Shown here: positions 14,939 to 22,550 of the stretch, piece by piece
How the letters are laid out: every line of letters begins with the position of its first letter
How positions within the stretch are numbered: the first letter of the stretch is position 1
Assembly (NCBI GenBank): GCA_018383195.1
Contig: JAGZOP010000034.1
Span: 1-24,035, forward strand
From: Clostridiaceae bacterium
GTDB lineage: Bacteria > Bacillota > Clostridia > Oscillospirales > Butyricicoccaceae
DNA: 24,035 bases
Reading direction: 5' to 3'
The notes under the pieces: generated by a model
The model's input: only the letters and a program-made list of their open reading frames with translations
What the model was told of the DNA's origin: nothing
The model's database searches: none
Made by a program: the position numbers and the translations under genes

Positions 14939-15460
14939 TCACGACTTTTCAAATGAGAGCTGATCGAGGAAATCATACAGCGGTTCGGGATTCAAAACCC
15001 GAAAATAGTGACCGCCTGCGTAAACAGTCGCTTTTACGCCTGCGTCGCTTTTGGAAACAGCAATTAGATAGAGGTACTGATGCGGCGAAAAAAAGACATC
15101 TACATCATATGAAGTACAATCCCCGTACCCCCCTCCGCCCCAGCCGCTGGCAAGCCGGAGGTCGAGCGTGGAGAGCAGGGCGTAAAACACTTCCTTGGAT
15201 TCCGGGGTCTCGTCAGAGATCACACAGTGAAAGTCTCCGGTATCGATTCCATCAGTTACACGCTCTCTATAAGCCATCGCGGCAAAATCCCCATCACGCA
15301 GTTCGGTTTCATAGAGGGGCTTATCATTGAACCACCAACCGGCTCCCATCGAACCGGGACCTTCTTCGGGGAGCGCCAGATGAAACGGCGTCATCCACGC
15401 GCCCCAAAGACAGAGCACCGTCATCAGGGCAAGAAAAATCCGCGCCCATCGTTTGTTCAT
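14939..15460 (-). CDS. Membrane-anchored protein of unknown function, paralogue 1
   Basis: Unrecognised 173-aa protein with a hydrophobic N-terminal helix (ARIFLALMTVLCLWGAW) and an extracytoplasmic domain rich in Tyr, Gly and Asp. It includes a GWGGGGYGD stretch and a C-terminus reading FRVLNPEPLYDFLDQLSFE. It is the upstream member of the tandem paralogue pair. The DNA of the first 60 or so bases is also still clearly similar between the two genes, which suggests fairly recent duplication. Its ribosome binding site is weak (AAGGCGG, complement of about 15469-15475). Confidence 0.75.
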   Translation of the reverse strand: MNKRWARIFLALMTVLCLWGAWMTPFHLALPEEGPGSMGAGWWFNDKPLYETELRDGDFAAMAYRERVTDGIDTGDFHCVISDETPESKEVFYALLSTLDLRLASGWGGGGYGDCTSYDVDVFFSPHQYLYLIAVSKSDAGVKATVYAGGHYFRVLNPEPLYDFLDQLSFEKS

Positions 15461-15490
15461 CTCATCACCCGCCTTCTATTTGGTAAGTTC

Positions 15491-15499
15491 AGTATACCA
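15491..15499 (-). promoter_or_regulatory. Extended -10 promoter of the paralogue pair
   Basis: On the minus strand TGGTATACT (complement of 15491-15499) is an extended -10 element (TGN plus TATACT) about 31 bp before the start codon of paralogue 1. No good -35 is seen at the normal distance. Confidence 0.5.
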
Positions 15500-15547
15500 T
15501 AGTCTGGCAGGGGAGAATGCCCAAACATCGGGGCGCGGATTTGTCGT

Positions 15548-15937
15548 TTATGCCATTTTTTGCAGACGCTCCAGAATGACCTCGTCTGCGGGACAGAACG
15601 CATAGTCCGGAATTTCGCCGGGTGTAATCCAGCGCAGATCGTTGTGCTCCAAAAGCTGCGGCTCGCCCTCTGCAATCTCGGCATGGTAGAGCGACAGATG
15701 CACGGTCAAATCGGGATACGCATGCGTGACCTCCATGAAAAGCTCGTGCACTTTGAGCGTAATCCCCAGTTCTTCGCGGCACTCTCGCATGAGCGCTTCG
15801 GCGTGGGTTTCTCCCGGCTCGACTTTTCCGCCGACGAATTCCCAGAGCAGCCCGCGCGCCTTATGCGCCGGACGCTGACAGATCATAAATTTTTCATCGC
15901 GCCAGATCAGCGCAGCAACCACTTCAGTCAAGATCAT
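15548..15937 (-). CDS. mutT: Nudix hydrolase, MutT-like (8-oxo-dGTP diphosphatase type)
   Basis: Nudix hydrolase of 129 aa, the usual size of MutT proteins, which sanitise oxidised nucleotides (8-oxo-dGTP to the monophosphate). The complete Nudix box GX5EX7REUXEEXGU is present at 37-59 with catalytic Glu52, Glu55 and Glu56, in the frame VGGKVEPGE...RECREELGI. LWEFVGGK and the C-terminal LRWITPGEIPDYAFCPAD are typical of the MutT/NUDT1-like group. ATG at 15937 is preferred; a GTG three codons upstream (15946) is possible, and neither has a clear ribosome binding site. It may be read through from nadE 95 bp upstream. Confidence 0.87.
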   Translation of the reverse strand: MILTEVVAALIWRDEKFMICQRPAHKARGLLWEFVGGKVEPGETHAEALMRECREELGITLKVHELFMEVTHAYPDLTVHLSLYHAEIAEGEPQLLEHNDLRWITPGEIPDYAFCPADEVILERLQKMA

Positions 15938-15947
15938 ACACCACACT

Positions 15948-16031
15948 TGATAGAGAATTGAGAGTTTAGAGTTGGGGGTATCCGCGGTGCGCAGCAGAAA
16001 GAGCTGCTCCGCTCTTCACTCTCCACACTAA
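15948..16031. repeat. Possible degenerate intergenic repeat element
   Basis: Between nadE and the Nudix gene the sequence is built of GAGAATTGAGAGTTTAGAG at one side and CTCTTCACTCTCCACACTAATT-like sequence at the other, giving imperfect inverted ends around an internal GCAGC...GCTGC hairpin (about 15998-16014). This resembles small non-autonomous repeats common in clostridial intergenic regions. The match is imperfect and no second copy is visible here. Confidence 0.35.
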
Positions 16032-17939
16032 TTACAGGCTTTCCGCTTCGCTCAGCCAAAGCTCGCTGACTGCGTCCGAGGGCATGAGCCAGTCGCCGCG
16101 GGGGGACAGACCGACCGAACCGACCTTGGGACCGTCCGGCAGGCAGGAGCGCTTAAACTGCTGCACAAAGAACCGGCGTACAAAGGTGACAAGCCATTTT
16201 TTAATGGTTTCATCGTCGTAAACGCCCTCAAAGGCAAGGCGTGCAATGCGGAAGATTTTGCGCGGCGAATAGCCGAAGCGCACCATATAATAAAGGTAGA
16301 AATCATGCAGTTCGTACGGACCGACGAGTTCTTCGGTTTTCTGGCTGATCTCGCCGTCCTTCGGGGGCAGCAGTTCGGGGGAAACCGGTGTATTCAGCAC
16401 ATCGAGCAGGATGTTTTTCAGTTCCTCGGGCGCATGCGCGGCTTCATATGCGGTCAGATAACGCACCAATGTCTTGGGGATGGAGCCGTTCACGCCGTAC
16501 ATGCTCATATGGTCGCCGTTGTAGGTCGCCCAGCCGAGCGCCAGTTCGGACAGGTCGCCCGTGCCGATGACCATGCCGCCGAATTCGTTGGCGAGGTCCA
16601 TGAGCACCAGTGTGCGGGTGCGCGCCTGCGCATTTTCAAAGGTGACATTATGGTTATCCCACGAGTGACCAATGTCCGCAAAATGCTGATTGACCGAAGC
16701 TTTGATATCGACCGTATGCAGGCTTGCGCCATAAGCTTCTGCCAGACGCATGGCGTTGGACTTGGTGCGCGTCGTGGTGCCGAAGCACGGCATGGTTACA
16801 GCATGGATGCCGCTGTGGTCGATGCCGAGCAGGTCAAAGGCATGCACGGTGACCACGAGCGCAAGGGTAGAATCCAGACCGCCGGACAGACCGATGACTG
16901 CGGTTTTGCAGCGCGCGTGCTGCATACGGGTTGCAAGACCAACTGCCTGCATGTGCAGGATTTCTTCGCAGCGGGTTTCCAGTTCGTGCTGATTGTCCGG
17001 AATGAACGGGCTTTGTGCAAATGAGCGGGTCAGCACGGTGTCGCGTACCGGCAGATCGAACTGCACTTCGGTGCAGGTGTCCGGCGCTGCCGTGAGGGTG
17101 TTCATGCGGCGGCGTTCATGGGTCAGGCGGGACAGGTCTAGCTCGGAATAGAGGATGCCGCTGCAAAAACGGCTGCTTTCGGTCAAGAGTACGCCGTTTT
17201 CTGCAATCAGATTATGACCGGAGAATACAAGGTCCTGCGTCGATTCGCCCAGACCGGCTTCGGCGCAGAGGTAACCGCACAGCAGACGCGCAGACTGCGC
17301 CTCCACGAGCTGACGGCGGTAAGCCGCTCTGCCGACCAGTTCACAGGTTGCAGAGGGGTTGGCAATCACGGTTGCACCGGCTGCGCACAGGCGGGCAGAG
17401 GGCGGCACGGGCGCCCACAAATCCTCGCAGATTTCGCAGCCGAGCACAAAGTCAGGCATATCCGCGCAGCGGAACAGCAGCCCGTCGCCGAACAGGGTCT
17501 GCTGCCCGCAGACTGTGATGGTTGTGGGCGCGATGCCCTTGCCCGAAGTGAAATAGCGGGAGTCATTCCTGCCGCCGCAGTTCATGGCGGTCTGCTTGGG
17601 CACAATGCCGAGCAGTTTGCCGCGGCACATCACAGCTGCTACATTATATAATGCGCCGCCCAGACGCAGCGGCATGCCGACAACCATGACCATGGCATGG
17701 CGGGCAGAGGCATCCAGTACGCGCGCGAGTGCCTGCTCCGCGCCGCGCAGCAGGGTGTCCTGCAAAAACAGGTCGCCGCAGGTGCTGGCGGTCAGACACA
17801 GTTCAGGGAATACGAGCAGGGCGGCGCCGTTTTCGGCGGCTTCCGCAGCCATGGCTTCCACGCGGGAGGCGTTATAAGCACAGTCCGCTACGCGGATGCG
17901 CGGAGTCGCTGCCGCGACCTTCAAAAATCCGTCTTTCAT
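16032..17939 (-). CDS. nadE: Glutamine-dependent NAD(+) synthetase
   Basis: Converts nicotinate adenine dinucleotide to NAD using glutamine and ATP, the last step of NAD synthesis. The 635-aa product has an N-terminal nitrilase-type glutaminase domain with catalytic Glu46 (VFPELCLT), Lys115 (VPKQT) and Cys171 (CEICEDLW). A C-terminal NAD synthetase domain follows with the P-loop SGGLDS at 352-357. This fused type and length are those of glutamine-hydrolysing NadE. The start at 17939 is preferred over 18020 because GGAGG (complement of about 17950-17954) lies 10 bp upstream and a strong promoter lies between the two candidates. Confidence 0.95.
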   Translation of the reverse strand: MKDGFLKVAAATPRIRVADCAYNASRVEAMAAEAAENGAALLVFPELCLTASTCGDLFLQDTLLRGAEQALARVLDASARHAMVMVVGMPLRLGGALYNVAAVMCRGKLLGIVPKQTAMNCGGRNDSRYFTSGKGIAPTTITVCGQQTLFGDGLLFRCADMPDFVLGCEICEDLWAPVPPSARLCAAGATVIANPSATCELVGRAAYRRQLVEAQSARLLCGYLCAEAGLGESTQDLVFSGHNLIAENGVLLTESSRFCSGILYSELDLSRLTHERRRMNTLTAAPDTCTEVQFDLPVRDTVLTRSFAQSPFIPDNQHELETRCEEILHMQAVGLATRMQHARCKTAVIGLSGGLDSTLALVVTVHAFDLLGIDHSGIHAVTMPCFGTTTRTKSNAMRLAEAYGASLHTVDIKASVNQHFADIGHSWDNHNVTFENAQARTRTLVLMDLANEFGGMVIGTGDLSELALGWATYNGDHMSMYGVNGSIPKTLVRYLTAYEAAHAPEELKNILLDVLNTPVSPELLPPKDGEISQKTEELVGPYELHDFYLYYMVRFGYSPRKIFRIARLAFEGVYDDETIKKWLVTFVRRFFVQQFKRSCLPDGPKVGSVGLSPRGDWLMPSDAVSELWLSEAESL

Positions 17940-17976
17940 GGGAATCAGACCTCCAAAAAATTCAAAACTTACGTTT

Positions 17977-18005
17977 ATTATATCCCGATTTGCGCGGGGA
18001 TGCAA
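17977..18005 (-). promoter_or_regulatory. Sigma-70 promoter of nadE
   Basis: On the minus strand TTGCAT (complement of 18000-18005), a 17-bp spacer and a perfect TATAAT (complement of 17977-17982). Transcription should start about 30 bp before the nadE ATG, which rules out the longer open frame starting at 18020. Confidence 0.8.
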
Positions 18006-18069
18006 CCGGAATGCAAACAAGGGAAAAGAACCAAATTTAAAAATTTTTGCTGTGCAAAAAGCATCTATA

Positions 18070-18094
18070 TTTCCCGGGGAAACTTCGGTATACT
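18070..18094 (+). promoter_or_regulatory. Possible promoter and operator of the orphan membrane gene
   Basis: A -10 box TATACT (18089-18094) lies about 48 bp before the ATG at 18142. Just upstream is a perfect inverted repeat TTTCCC-G-GGGAAA (18070-18082) in the spacer, a plausible regulator site. The -35 is poor. Confidence 0.4.
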
Positions 18095-18173
18095 GAGAAT
18101 AAGATCAGGCGGCGGGTGATACATTGAAAAGAGGGATGGATATGAAAAAACGATTCTTCGGTGGATATGGTAT

Positions 18174-18623
18174 GTGTTTTTGATCTGTATCGTCGTAGCG
18201 CTGCTGAATTTGCCGACAACAGTCAGCTATATTACCTGCTATAGCGACTATCGTGCGTTAAATAAGGGAGAAGTTTCACGCTATGGAAAATATCTGAGCA
18301 CCTTTATACTAGATCCAGATAAAGATTTTGAATACGACGAGGGAGCATCTATTTCAGCCGAACTTACCCCATCCGAAACAGCGGAACTACAGGAGATTTT
18401 GTCTCGGATTCAGCATTCGTGGCTGCTGCCTCCGAAACGTTTTCCGACGGAAGAAAACAACCGTTGGATTGGAATATCCCAAGATGTCCGTCTGTATCCA
18501 ACTCACTATGAAATTGAGCGCTTTTGCGCCACCTGCCCCGGCTATCGTGAAATCTTTGCGGATTTGGAGCAGCTTGCCGAAGAAATCCGCGACCGCTATG
18601 CCGGCATGCCGTCCACACCATAA
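18174..18623 (+). CDS. Membrane-anchored protein of unknown function with an out-of-frame natural start
   Basis: The open frame (149 aa from a GTG) begins in the middle of a hydrophobic helix (FLICIVVALLNLP). A soluble domain follows with ELTPSETAELQEILSRI and FADLEQLAEEIRDRY, then the stop. No family recognised. The only well-placed start is ATG 18142 with AGAGGG 6 bp upstream, but it is out of frame and hits a stop after 13 codons. The preceding in-frame codons read KTILRWIWYV, a natural cationic flank for the helix. One extra A in the A6 tract at 18145-18150 would join that ATG to the frame. So this is a frameshifted gene, a slippage-controlled gene or a sequencing error at a homopolymer. 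Confidence 0.55.
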   Translation: MFLICIVVALLNLPTTVSYITCYSDYRALNKGEVSRYGKYLSTFILDPDKDFEYDEGASISAELTPSETAELQEILSRIQHSWLLPPKRFPTEENNRWIGISQDVRLYPTHYEIERFCATCPGYREIFADLEQLAEEIRDRYAGMPSTP

Positions 18624-18629
18624 AAAACC

Positions 18630-18661
18630 ACCCCCGCAGACGCGCCATCGTCTGCGGGGGT
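18630..18661. terminator. Bidirectional terminator between convergent genes
   Basis: ACCCCCGCAGACG (18630-18642), loop CGCCAT, CGTCTGCGGGGGT (18649-18661); a 13-bp perfect stem. Forward it is followed by TCTT; in reverse by TGG then TTTTTT (complement of 18622-18627). It thus ends the orphan gene (+) and the ABC operon (-). Confidence 0.88.
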
Positions 18662-18701
18662 TCTTGCTATCTCACGCCGTCAGTCCGCCGTTCGGAGGCG
18701 G

Positions 18702-19559
18702 TTATTCAAGATTGAGCTTTTTGGAGAGGATGCGCTCTGTGCCGAAGAAGAACGCCGCAAGCTTGATACCTTCCCAGAACAGTCCGCCGAAGAACAGAAT
18801 CTGCATCGCGCCGTGCGGGGTTGCGGGATTCAGCAGGCTTTCAATGCCGATAGCGTCCAGGAAAATGAATGCTGCGCCGCTGAGGAAGCTGAGCGCCATC
18901 GAAATGGCGATGTATGCCGCTACGCTCATCACAATGCGGTGCTTGCGCGCCAGATGTCCGAGCGACATGGATACGTAAATCTGGAACAGCGCCGCCATGC
19001 CGGAAACGATGGTGAAAATCACGCCCTCAAAGAGGTACAGCAGCGTGTACAGCCCCCACTTGGGGAATACCTCGTTGAGCTGCTGAATCAGAATCGACCA
19101 GTTGCGCGGGTCAAGCAGGGTCGAGAAAAATTCAATCGGACCGACACCACCGCACATCAGAATCATGATGGACAGGAAGCCGGTAATACCGCTGACAATC
19201 GACATCACAAGCGCCGCAGTGCCTTTGGATGCGATGAGCTGCCACGGCTTTACAGGCAGGGTGAACATTAAATAACCCTCGTCACACAGCAGCCCCTTAT
19301 AAAACCGCTGGATAATGACGATCATGGTCAGCACAAACAGCGCGACCATGACGCCGAAATAAGCGAAGAGCACTGAAAGCCGCATCAGTTCCAGAATTGC
19401 GCTGCCCGCCTGCGGCGAAAAACTTTCGGGACCGGAAAAATGATTGTCCAGACCGAACGAGATGCCGTTGATGATCGACACGACGATGACCGCCAGATAG
19501 ATTGGCAGCAGCGTGCGTGCAATCGACTTGAATTCATATTTGCAAAGCTTTCTATACAT
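18702..19559 (-). CDS. ABC transporter permease (ABC-2 type)
   Basis: Membrane subunit of 285 aa with about six hydrophobic segments, including an N-terminal cytoplasmic lead MYRKLCKYEFKSIAR before the first helix. It contains YEGLMF-like EGYLMFTLPVKPWQLIASK, a signature of ABC-2 type permeases that work with stand-alone ATPases. It partners the ATPase encoded just upstream with a 16-bp gap. The start at 19559 was chosen over 19592, which lies inside the ATPase gene. The transported substrate is unknown; YtrA-regulated ABC systems in Bacillus respond to cell-wall-active peptides, so a similar defence role is possible but unproven. Confidence 0.85.
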   Translation of the reverse strand: MYRKLCKYEFKSIARTLLPIYLAVIVVSIINGISFGLDNHFSGPESFSPQAGSAILELMRLSVLFAYFGVMVALFVLTMIVIIQRFYKGLLCDEGYLMFTLPVKPWQLIASKGTAALVMSIVSGITGFLSIMILMCGGVGPIEFFSTLLDPRNWSILIQQLNEVFPKWGLYTLLYLFEGVIFTIVSGMAALFQIYVSMSLGHLARKHRIVMSVAAYIAISMALSFLSGAAFIFLDAIGIESLLNPATPHGAMQILFFGGLFWEGIKLAAFFFGTERILSKKLNLE

Positions 19560-19575
19560 AAAATGCGCCCCCTTT

Positions 19576-20283
19576 TTAGATGCCGTATGCAAAAATTTCG
19601 CGGAACAGCTGATCGACCGATTTGCCCTCGTTTTCGCGGATGTTGTCTACGGTGTCGTGGCGGACAACCTTGCCGTTTTGCAGGAAAATGGCTTCATCCA
19701 GCACACGCTCGATGTCCGAAATCAAATGGGTGGACAGCATGACCGTACCGTCCTCGTTGTAATTGGTGAGGATGGTGTTCAGAATGAAATCACGTGCTGC
19801 CGGGTCCACGCCTGCAATCGGCTCGTCGAGCAGATACAGCTGCGCCTTGCGGCTCATGATGAGCGCAAGCTGCGCTTTTTCCTTGGTGCCCTTGGACATG
19901 GTCTTGATGCGGTCATTCGGACCGATACCGAGTGCTGCGAACATTTCCATGGCTTTCACGCGGTCAAAATCCCCATAGAAATCCGCGAAAAAGTCGGTCA
20001 GGTCGCAGGTTTTCATCCAGTCCGCAAAGTACATGCGGTCAGGCAGGTAAGAGATGACGCTTTTGGTATAAACGCCCGGCTCGTGTCCGTCCACGGTCAG
20101 CAGCCCCATGGTGGGCTGCAATAATCCGCAGAGCAGCTTGATAAAGGTGGTTTTGCCTGAGCCGTTCGGTCCGAGCAGACCGACGATGCGGCCGCGTCCG
20201 ACCGATAAATCAATATGGTCGAGTGCAGGCGTTGTGTTGTAAACCTTGGTCAGCCCCCGTGCCACAATCAGTTGTTCATTCAT
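19576..20283 (-). CDS. ABC transporter ATP-binding protein
   Basis: ATPase subunit of 235 aa. Walker A is GPNGSGKTT (about 39-47), the signature is MSKGTKEKAQLAL (a variant of LSGGQ), Walker B is LYLLDEPIAGVDP and the H-loop is STH. The SKGTKEK form of the signature is common in ATPases linked to GntR/YtrA-type regulators. Its ATG overlaps the 3' end of the repressor gene by 8 bp and has AAGGAGG 9 bp upstream. It energises the permease encoded next. Confidence 0.95.
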   Translation of the reverse strand: MNEQLIVARGLTKVYNTTPALDHIDLSVGRGRIVGLLGPNGSGKTTFIKLLCGLLQPTMGLLTVDGHEPGVYTKSVISYLPDRMYFADWMKTCDLTDFFADFYGDFDRVKAMEMFAALGIGPNDRIKTMSKGTKEKAQLALIMSRKAQLYLLDEPIAGVDPAARDFILNTILTNYNEDGTVMLSTHLISDIERVLDEAIFLQNGKVVRHDTVDNIRENEGKSVDQLFREIFAYGI

Positions 20284-20656
20284 GCATGTGTTCCTCCTTC
20301 ATATCCCATTCTGTGAGCAGTGTGCGCGTTTCCGCATCGGTGTAGCCGAGCGCGCGCATGGATGCCAGAAATTCCTCGACGCGTCCGACGGCAAGTTCCC
20401 GGCGCACCTGCCGGATGCGTGCGGCATCCTCGGTGACCGTGCGCCCGGCGGTGCGGCGGGTTTCCACAAGCCCGCGGCTTTCCAGTTCGCTGAGCGCGCG
20501 CTGCATGGTGTTCGGATTGACGCCGGCTTCGGCGGCAAGCGCCCGCACAGCCGGCACCGCCGCGCCCGGTGCATATTCGCCCGAGACGATGCGCAGGGTG
20601 AGCTGTTCGGTCAGCTGCACCCAGATCGGCCGGTCATCGGTCAGTTTCCAGTTCAT
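20276..20656 (-). CDS. GntR family transcriptional regulator, YtrA subfamily
   Basis: Repressor of 126 aa. An N-terminal winged helix-turn-helix (about 8-70, PIWVQLTEQLTLRIVSGEYAPG, then VNPNTMQRALSELESRGLV) is followed by a short C-terminal dimerisation helix region. The short effector-free C-terminus defines the YtrA subfamily, whose members usually control a neighbouring ABC transporter and themselves. It is first in a three-gene overlapping operon. A palindromic operator candidate lies 23 bp before the start, consistent with autoregulation. Confidence 0.92.
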   Translation of the reverse strand: MNWKLTDDRPIWVQLTEQLTLRIVSGEYAPGAAVPAVRALAAEAGVNPNTMQRALSELESRGLVETRRTAGRTVTEDAARIRQVRRELAVGRVEEFLASMRALGYTDAETRTLLTEWDMKEEHMHE

Positions 20657-20678
20657 AGCCGTTCCTCCTTTTGTACCA

Positions 20679-20700
20679 TTGTACTAAGTAGCTAATACAA
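20679..20700 (-). promoter_or_regulatory. YtrA-type operator overlapping the -10 of the GntR-ABC operon
   Basis: The 22-bp site reads TTGTATTA-N6-TAGTACAA on the minus strand (7 of 8 half-site positions symmetric). It overlaps a -10-like TACAAT (complement of 20678-20683). A further GTAC-CATT-GTAC repeat runs into the same site. Binding here by the GntR protein would block the promoter. The -35 is unclear. Confidence 0.6.
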
Positions 20701-20859
20701 GCATACAGTGGAGCCGGACGTTTGTCAAGAGGGAAGTGAAAATTTTTTCGGAGGGAAGATTCCGGCTGTCTGGGGAAGAAGAACAGAGGAAAAACGGTTG
20801 GCGAATCGACAAAATATTTCAAAATTATGCATAAATTTATGTAGAAAATATTGGAGAAT

Positions 20860-20888
20860 TTGTGAATGGTATTTTTTAAAATTATAAG
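20860..20888 (+). promoter_or_regulatory. Candidate promoter of the orphan membrane-protein operon
   Basis: TTGTGA (20860-20865), 17-bp spacer, TATAAG (20883-20888). An alternative -10 TATACT lies at 20890-20895 without a good -35. Either would transcribe the 30-aa peptide gene and the two genes behind it. Confidence 0.5.
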
Positions 20889-20971
20889 TTATACTCTGGT
20901 TATGACAGAAGAAGCAATCACCGACGGACGATAAAAGGAAAGCCAGTCAATCAGGGTAAGGAGGGAATGAT

Positions 20972-21064
20972 ATGACACCAAAGCAAAAATGGTATTGTTT
21001 TTGGGTTATCCTTGCTGTAAGTATATTATTATTGGCTGCATTTTTTTTGGGTGGCAATTCATAA
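20972..21064 (+). CDS. 30-residue single-helix membrane peptide
   Basis: A very short gene. After MTPKQKW comes one hydrophobic helix of about 20 residues (YCFWVILAVSILLLLAAFFL) and the tail GGNS. The evidence that it is real is an optimal ribosome binding site AAGGAGGG (20958-20965) 6 bp before the ATG, a cationic N-terminus before the helix, and a promoter upstream. It could be a regulator or assembly partner of a membrane complex or a toxin-like peptide; no family recognised. It leads an apparent operon with two other unknown membrane genes. Confidence 0.65.
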   Translation: MTPKQKWYCFWVILAVSILLLAAFFLGGNS

Positions 21065-21173
21065 TCCGCAGGCTTCTTTTTATACAGTAATCAGTAACAT
21101 CTGGGACGCTGCTACGGGAAGATAGATTGCAGGGTTCGCGGCGGGGCGAAGCTCATGGGAAGGGGGCAGGGCA

Positions 21174-21788
21174 ATGAAATCGTGGAAAAAACGGCTGCTT
21201 GCATGGATGGTCTGCGTGACAACGGCGCTTTTGGTGTGGATGTGGCTGTGCAGGCTGGAGCAGCTGATTCCGGTGCGCGGCGCAGAACTGCCTGACCGCG
21301 CGATTGAGATTCTGATCGAACATGAGGAAGATTGGTATGTGCTCCCAAAACAAGAGATGCGGTTTTACGAGAACTATATGGTGCAGAAAGACCGCTTTTG
21401 CGTGGTACATGGATTCTTTAAAGCGAAGGGAATCTCTTACCGCTATATTACCGTGCTGCATCGAACACCGTTTGCGGACTGGTATCTGTATGACACCGCT
21501 CGAGAAGTGGTTTATGAAGATGACGAGCACAGTGAAACGTTCCATACTTGGGTCGATATGCCGCTCATCCGTTATAATCTCGAAATATCATATGATGATC
21601 TTCAAATCTCGCGGGGAATCAGCCCGAGCGGTGCAGAGCTGATTTTATTTGGTTTGATATTTCCTATAATATTGGGGATTCAGTGGCATTTGGGGAAGAA
21701 GGGCAGGGAAGAAGAGCGTCAGCTTGCATTTGCAGTCCTGATGATTTTGTGGTTTTTTGCACGCATGATTGTGCAATCCACGATGTAG
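21174..21788 (+). CDS. Membrane protein of unknown function
   Basis: Unrecognised 204-aa protein. An N-terminal helix (about 8-27) is followed by an extracytoplasmic domain of about 120 residues rich in aromatic residues. Two more hydrophobic helices then come near the C-terminus (about 152-171 and 184-199), separated by a basic loop GKKGREEER. The start is preceded by a purine-rich GGAAGGGGGCAGG. It sits 109 bp after the 30-aa peptide gene and 24 bp before the lipoprotein gene, so it is probably part of one transcript. Confidence 0.75.
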   Translation: MKSWKKRLLAWMVCVTTALLVWMWLCRLEQLIPVRGAELPDRAIEILIEHEEDWYVLPKQEMRFYENYMVQKDRFCVVHGFFKAKGISYRYITVLHRTPFADWYLYDTAREVVYEDDEHSETFHTWVDMPLIRYNLEISYDDLQISRGISPSGAELILFGLIFPIILGIQWHLGKKGREEERQLAFAVLMILWFFARMIVQSTM

Positions 21789-21812
21789 GTGCTTTAGAGA
21801 GGGAAGAATATT

Positions 21813-22349
21813 ATGAAACGGTTTCTTACCATAACAATTCTTACATTATCCTGCCTGTGCGGATGCTTTTTCGCGCATGAAGTCCGGCGCGATACCCGGC
21901 AGGAAACCGCGCTTTGCCTGATAGAATCCTTTGGCTGGACAGCGGAAAAAAGCGGGATTGAACAGCGGGAAATTACGGCGCATAACTTCTATTCGTTCTA
22001 CCATCAATGGATTGGAGAGGGTGGATTTTACTTCATCAACCGACCGGTCGCGCAGGAAAAGGTTGCGAAAGGAAACCTTGCAGGAATGCGGCCGAACTTA
22101 TACGATCAGACATACGAAATGATACCGGATGAGCAGATGGTGACCCTTTATTTTATCCCGCTGGATGAGCAGATGCCGGAACATACGAAACTGGAAGCAA
22201 TCATCGCCTTTGACCGGGAGCAGTTGTGCATGACTGCGCTCCATGTCAAACTTACAGAATGGTGGGAATCTGCACCGCCTTCTTCGACTTGGCCGCTCGG
22301 AACTGAGAAAAGCGTGTTGGAAACCTGGAAAAGCAGGTACATGCATTAA
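21813..22349 (+). CDS. Putative lipoprotein of unknown function
   Basis: 178-aa exported protein. The N-terminus MKRFLTITILTLSCLCGC has a lipobox-like LCGC, so it is probably lipidated at Cys18. The mature part is soluble, with YDQTYEMIPDEQMVTLYFIP and a Trp-rich C-terminal third. No family recognised. AGAGGGAAG lies about 8 bp before the ATG. It is the last gene of the orphan operon, followed by a terminator. Confidence 0.75.
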   Translation: MKRFLTITILTLSCLCGCFFAHEVRRDTRQETALCLIESFGWTAEKSGIEQREITAHNFYSFYHQWIGEGGFYFINRPVAQEKVAKGNLAGMRPNLYDQTYEMIPDEQMVTLYFIPLDEQMPEHTKLEAIIAFDREQLCMTALHVKLTEWWESAPPSSTWPLGTEKSVLETWKSRYMH

Positions 22350-22395
22350 CAAACGTGTGTGCCGCAGAAAAAGTTTGGCTGCGTGAGGAGAAACG

Positions 22396-22427
22396 CCGTC
22401 CGCCGTTTCGGCGGACGGTTTTCTTTA
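22396..22427 (+). terminator. Intrinsic terminator of the orphan operon
   Basis: CCGTCCGCCG (22396-22405), loop TTT, CGGCGGACGG (22409-22418), then TTTTCTTT. A perfect 10-bp GC-rich stem. Confidence 0.9.
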
Positions 22428-22550
22428 CATAAAATTTTCTTTTGGTGAACTTTTGGGTAAGAGTTGTGAAATTTTAGACAATTTGTGAAAAGGTGCGCAA
22501 GAAAGTGCAATTTCAAGGCTTTTCCCTGTCTGATATCGCCAAAAAATAAG

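Larger units (their letters stand above)
20657..20971. other. Divergent intergenic region between the GntR-ABC and orphan operons
   Basis: About 315 bp without a gene. It holds the GntR operator (20679-20700), an AT-rich stretch with a perfect 12-bp palindrome CATAAATTTATG (20830-20841), and the forward promoter of the orphan operon (20860-20888). Confidence 0.6.
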
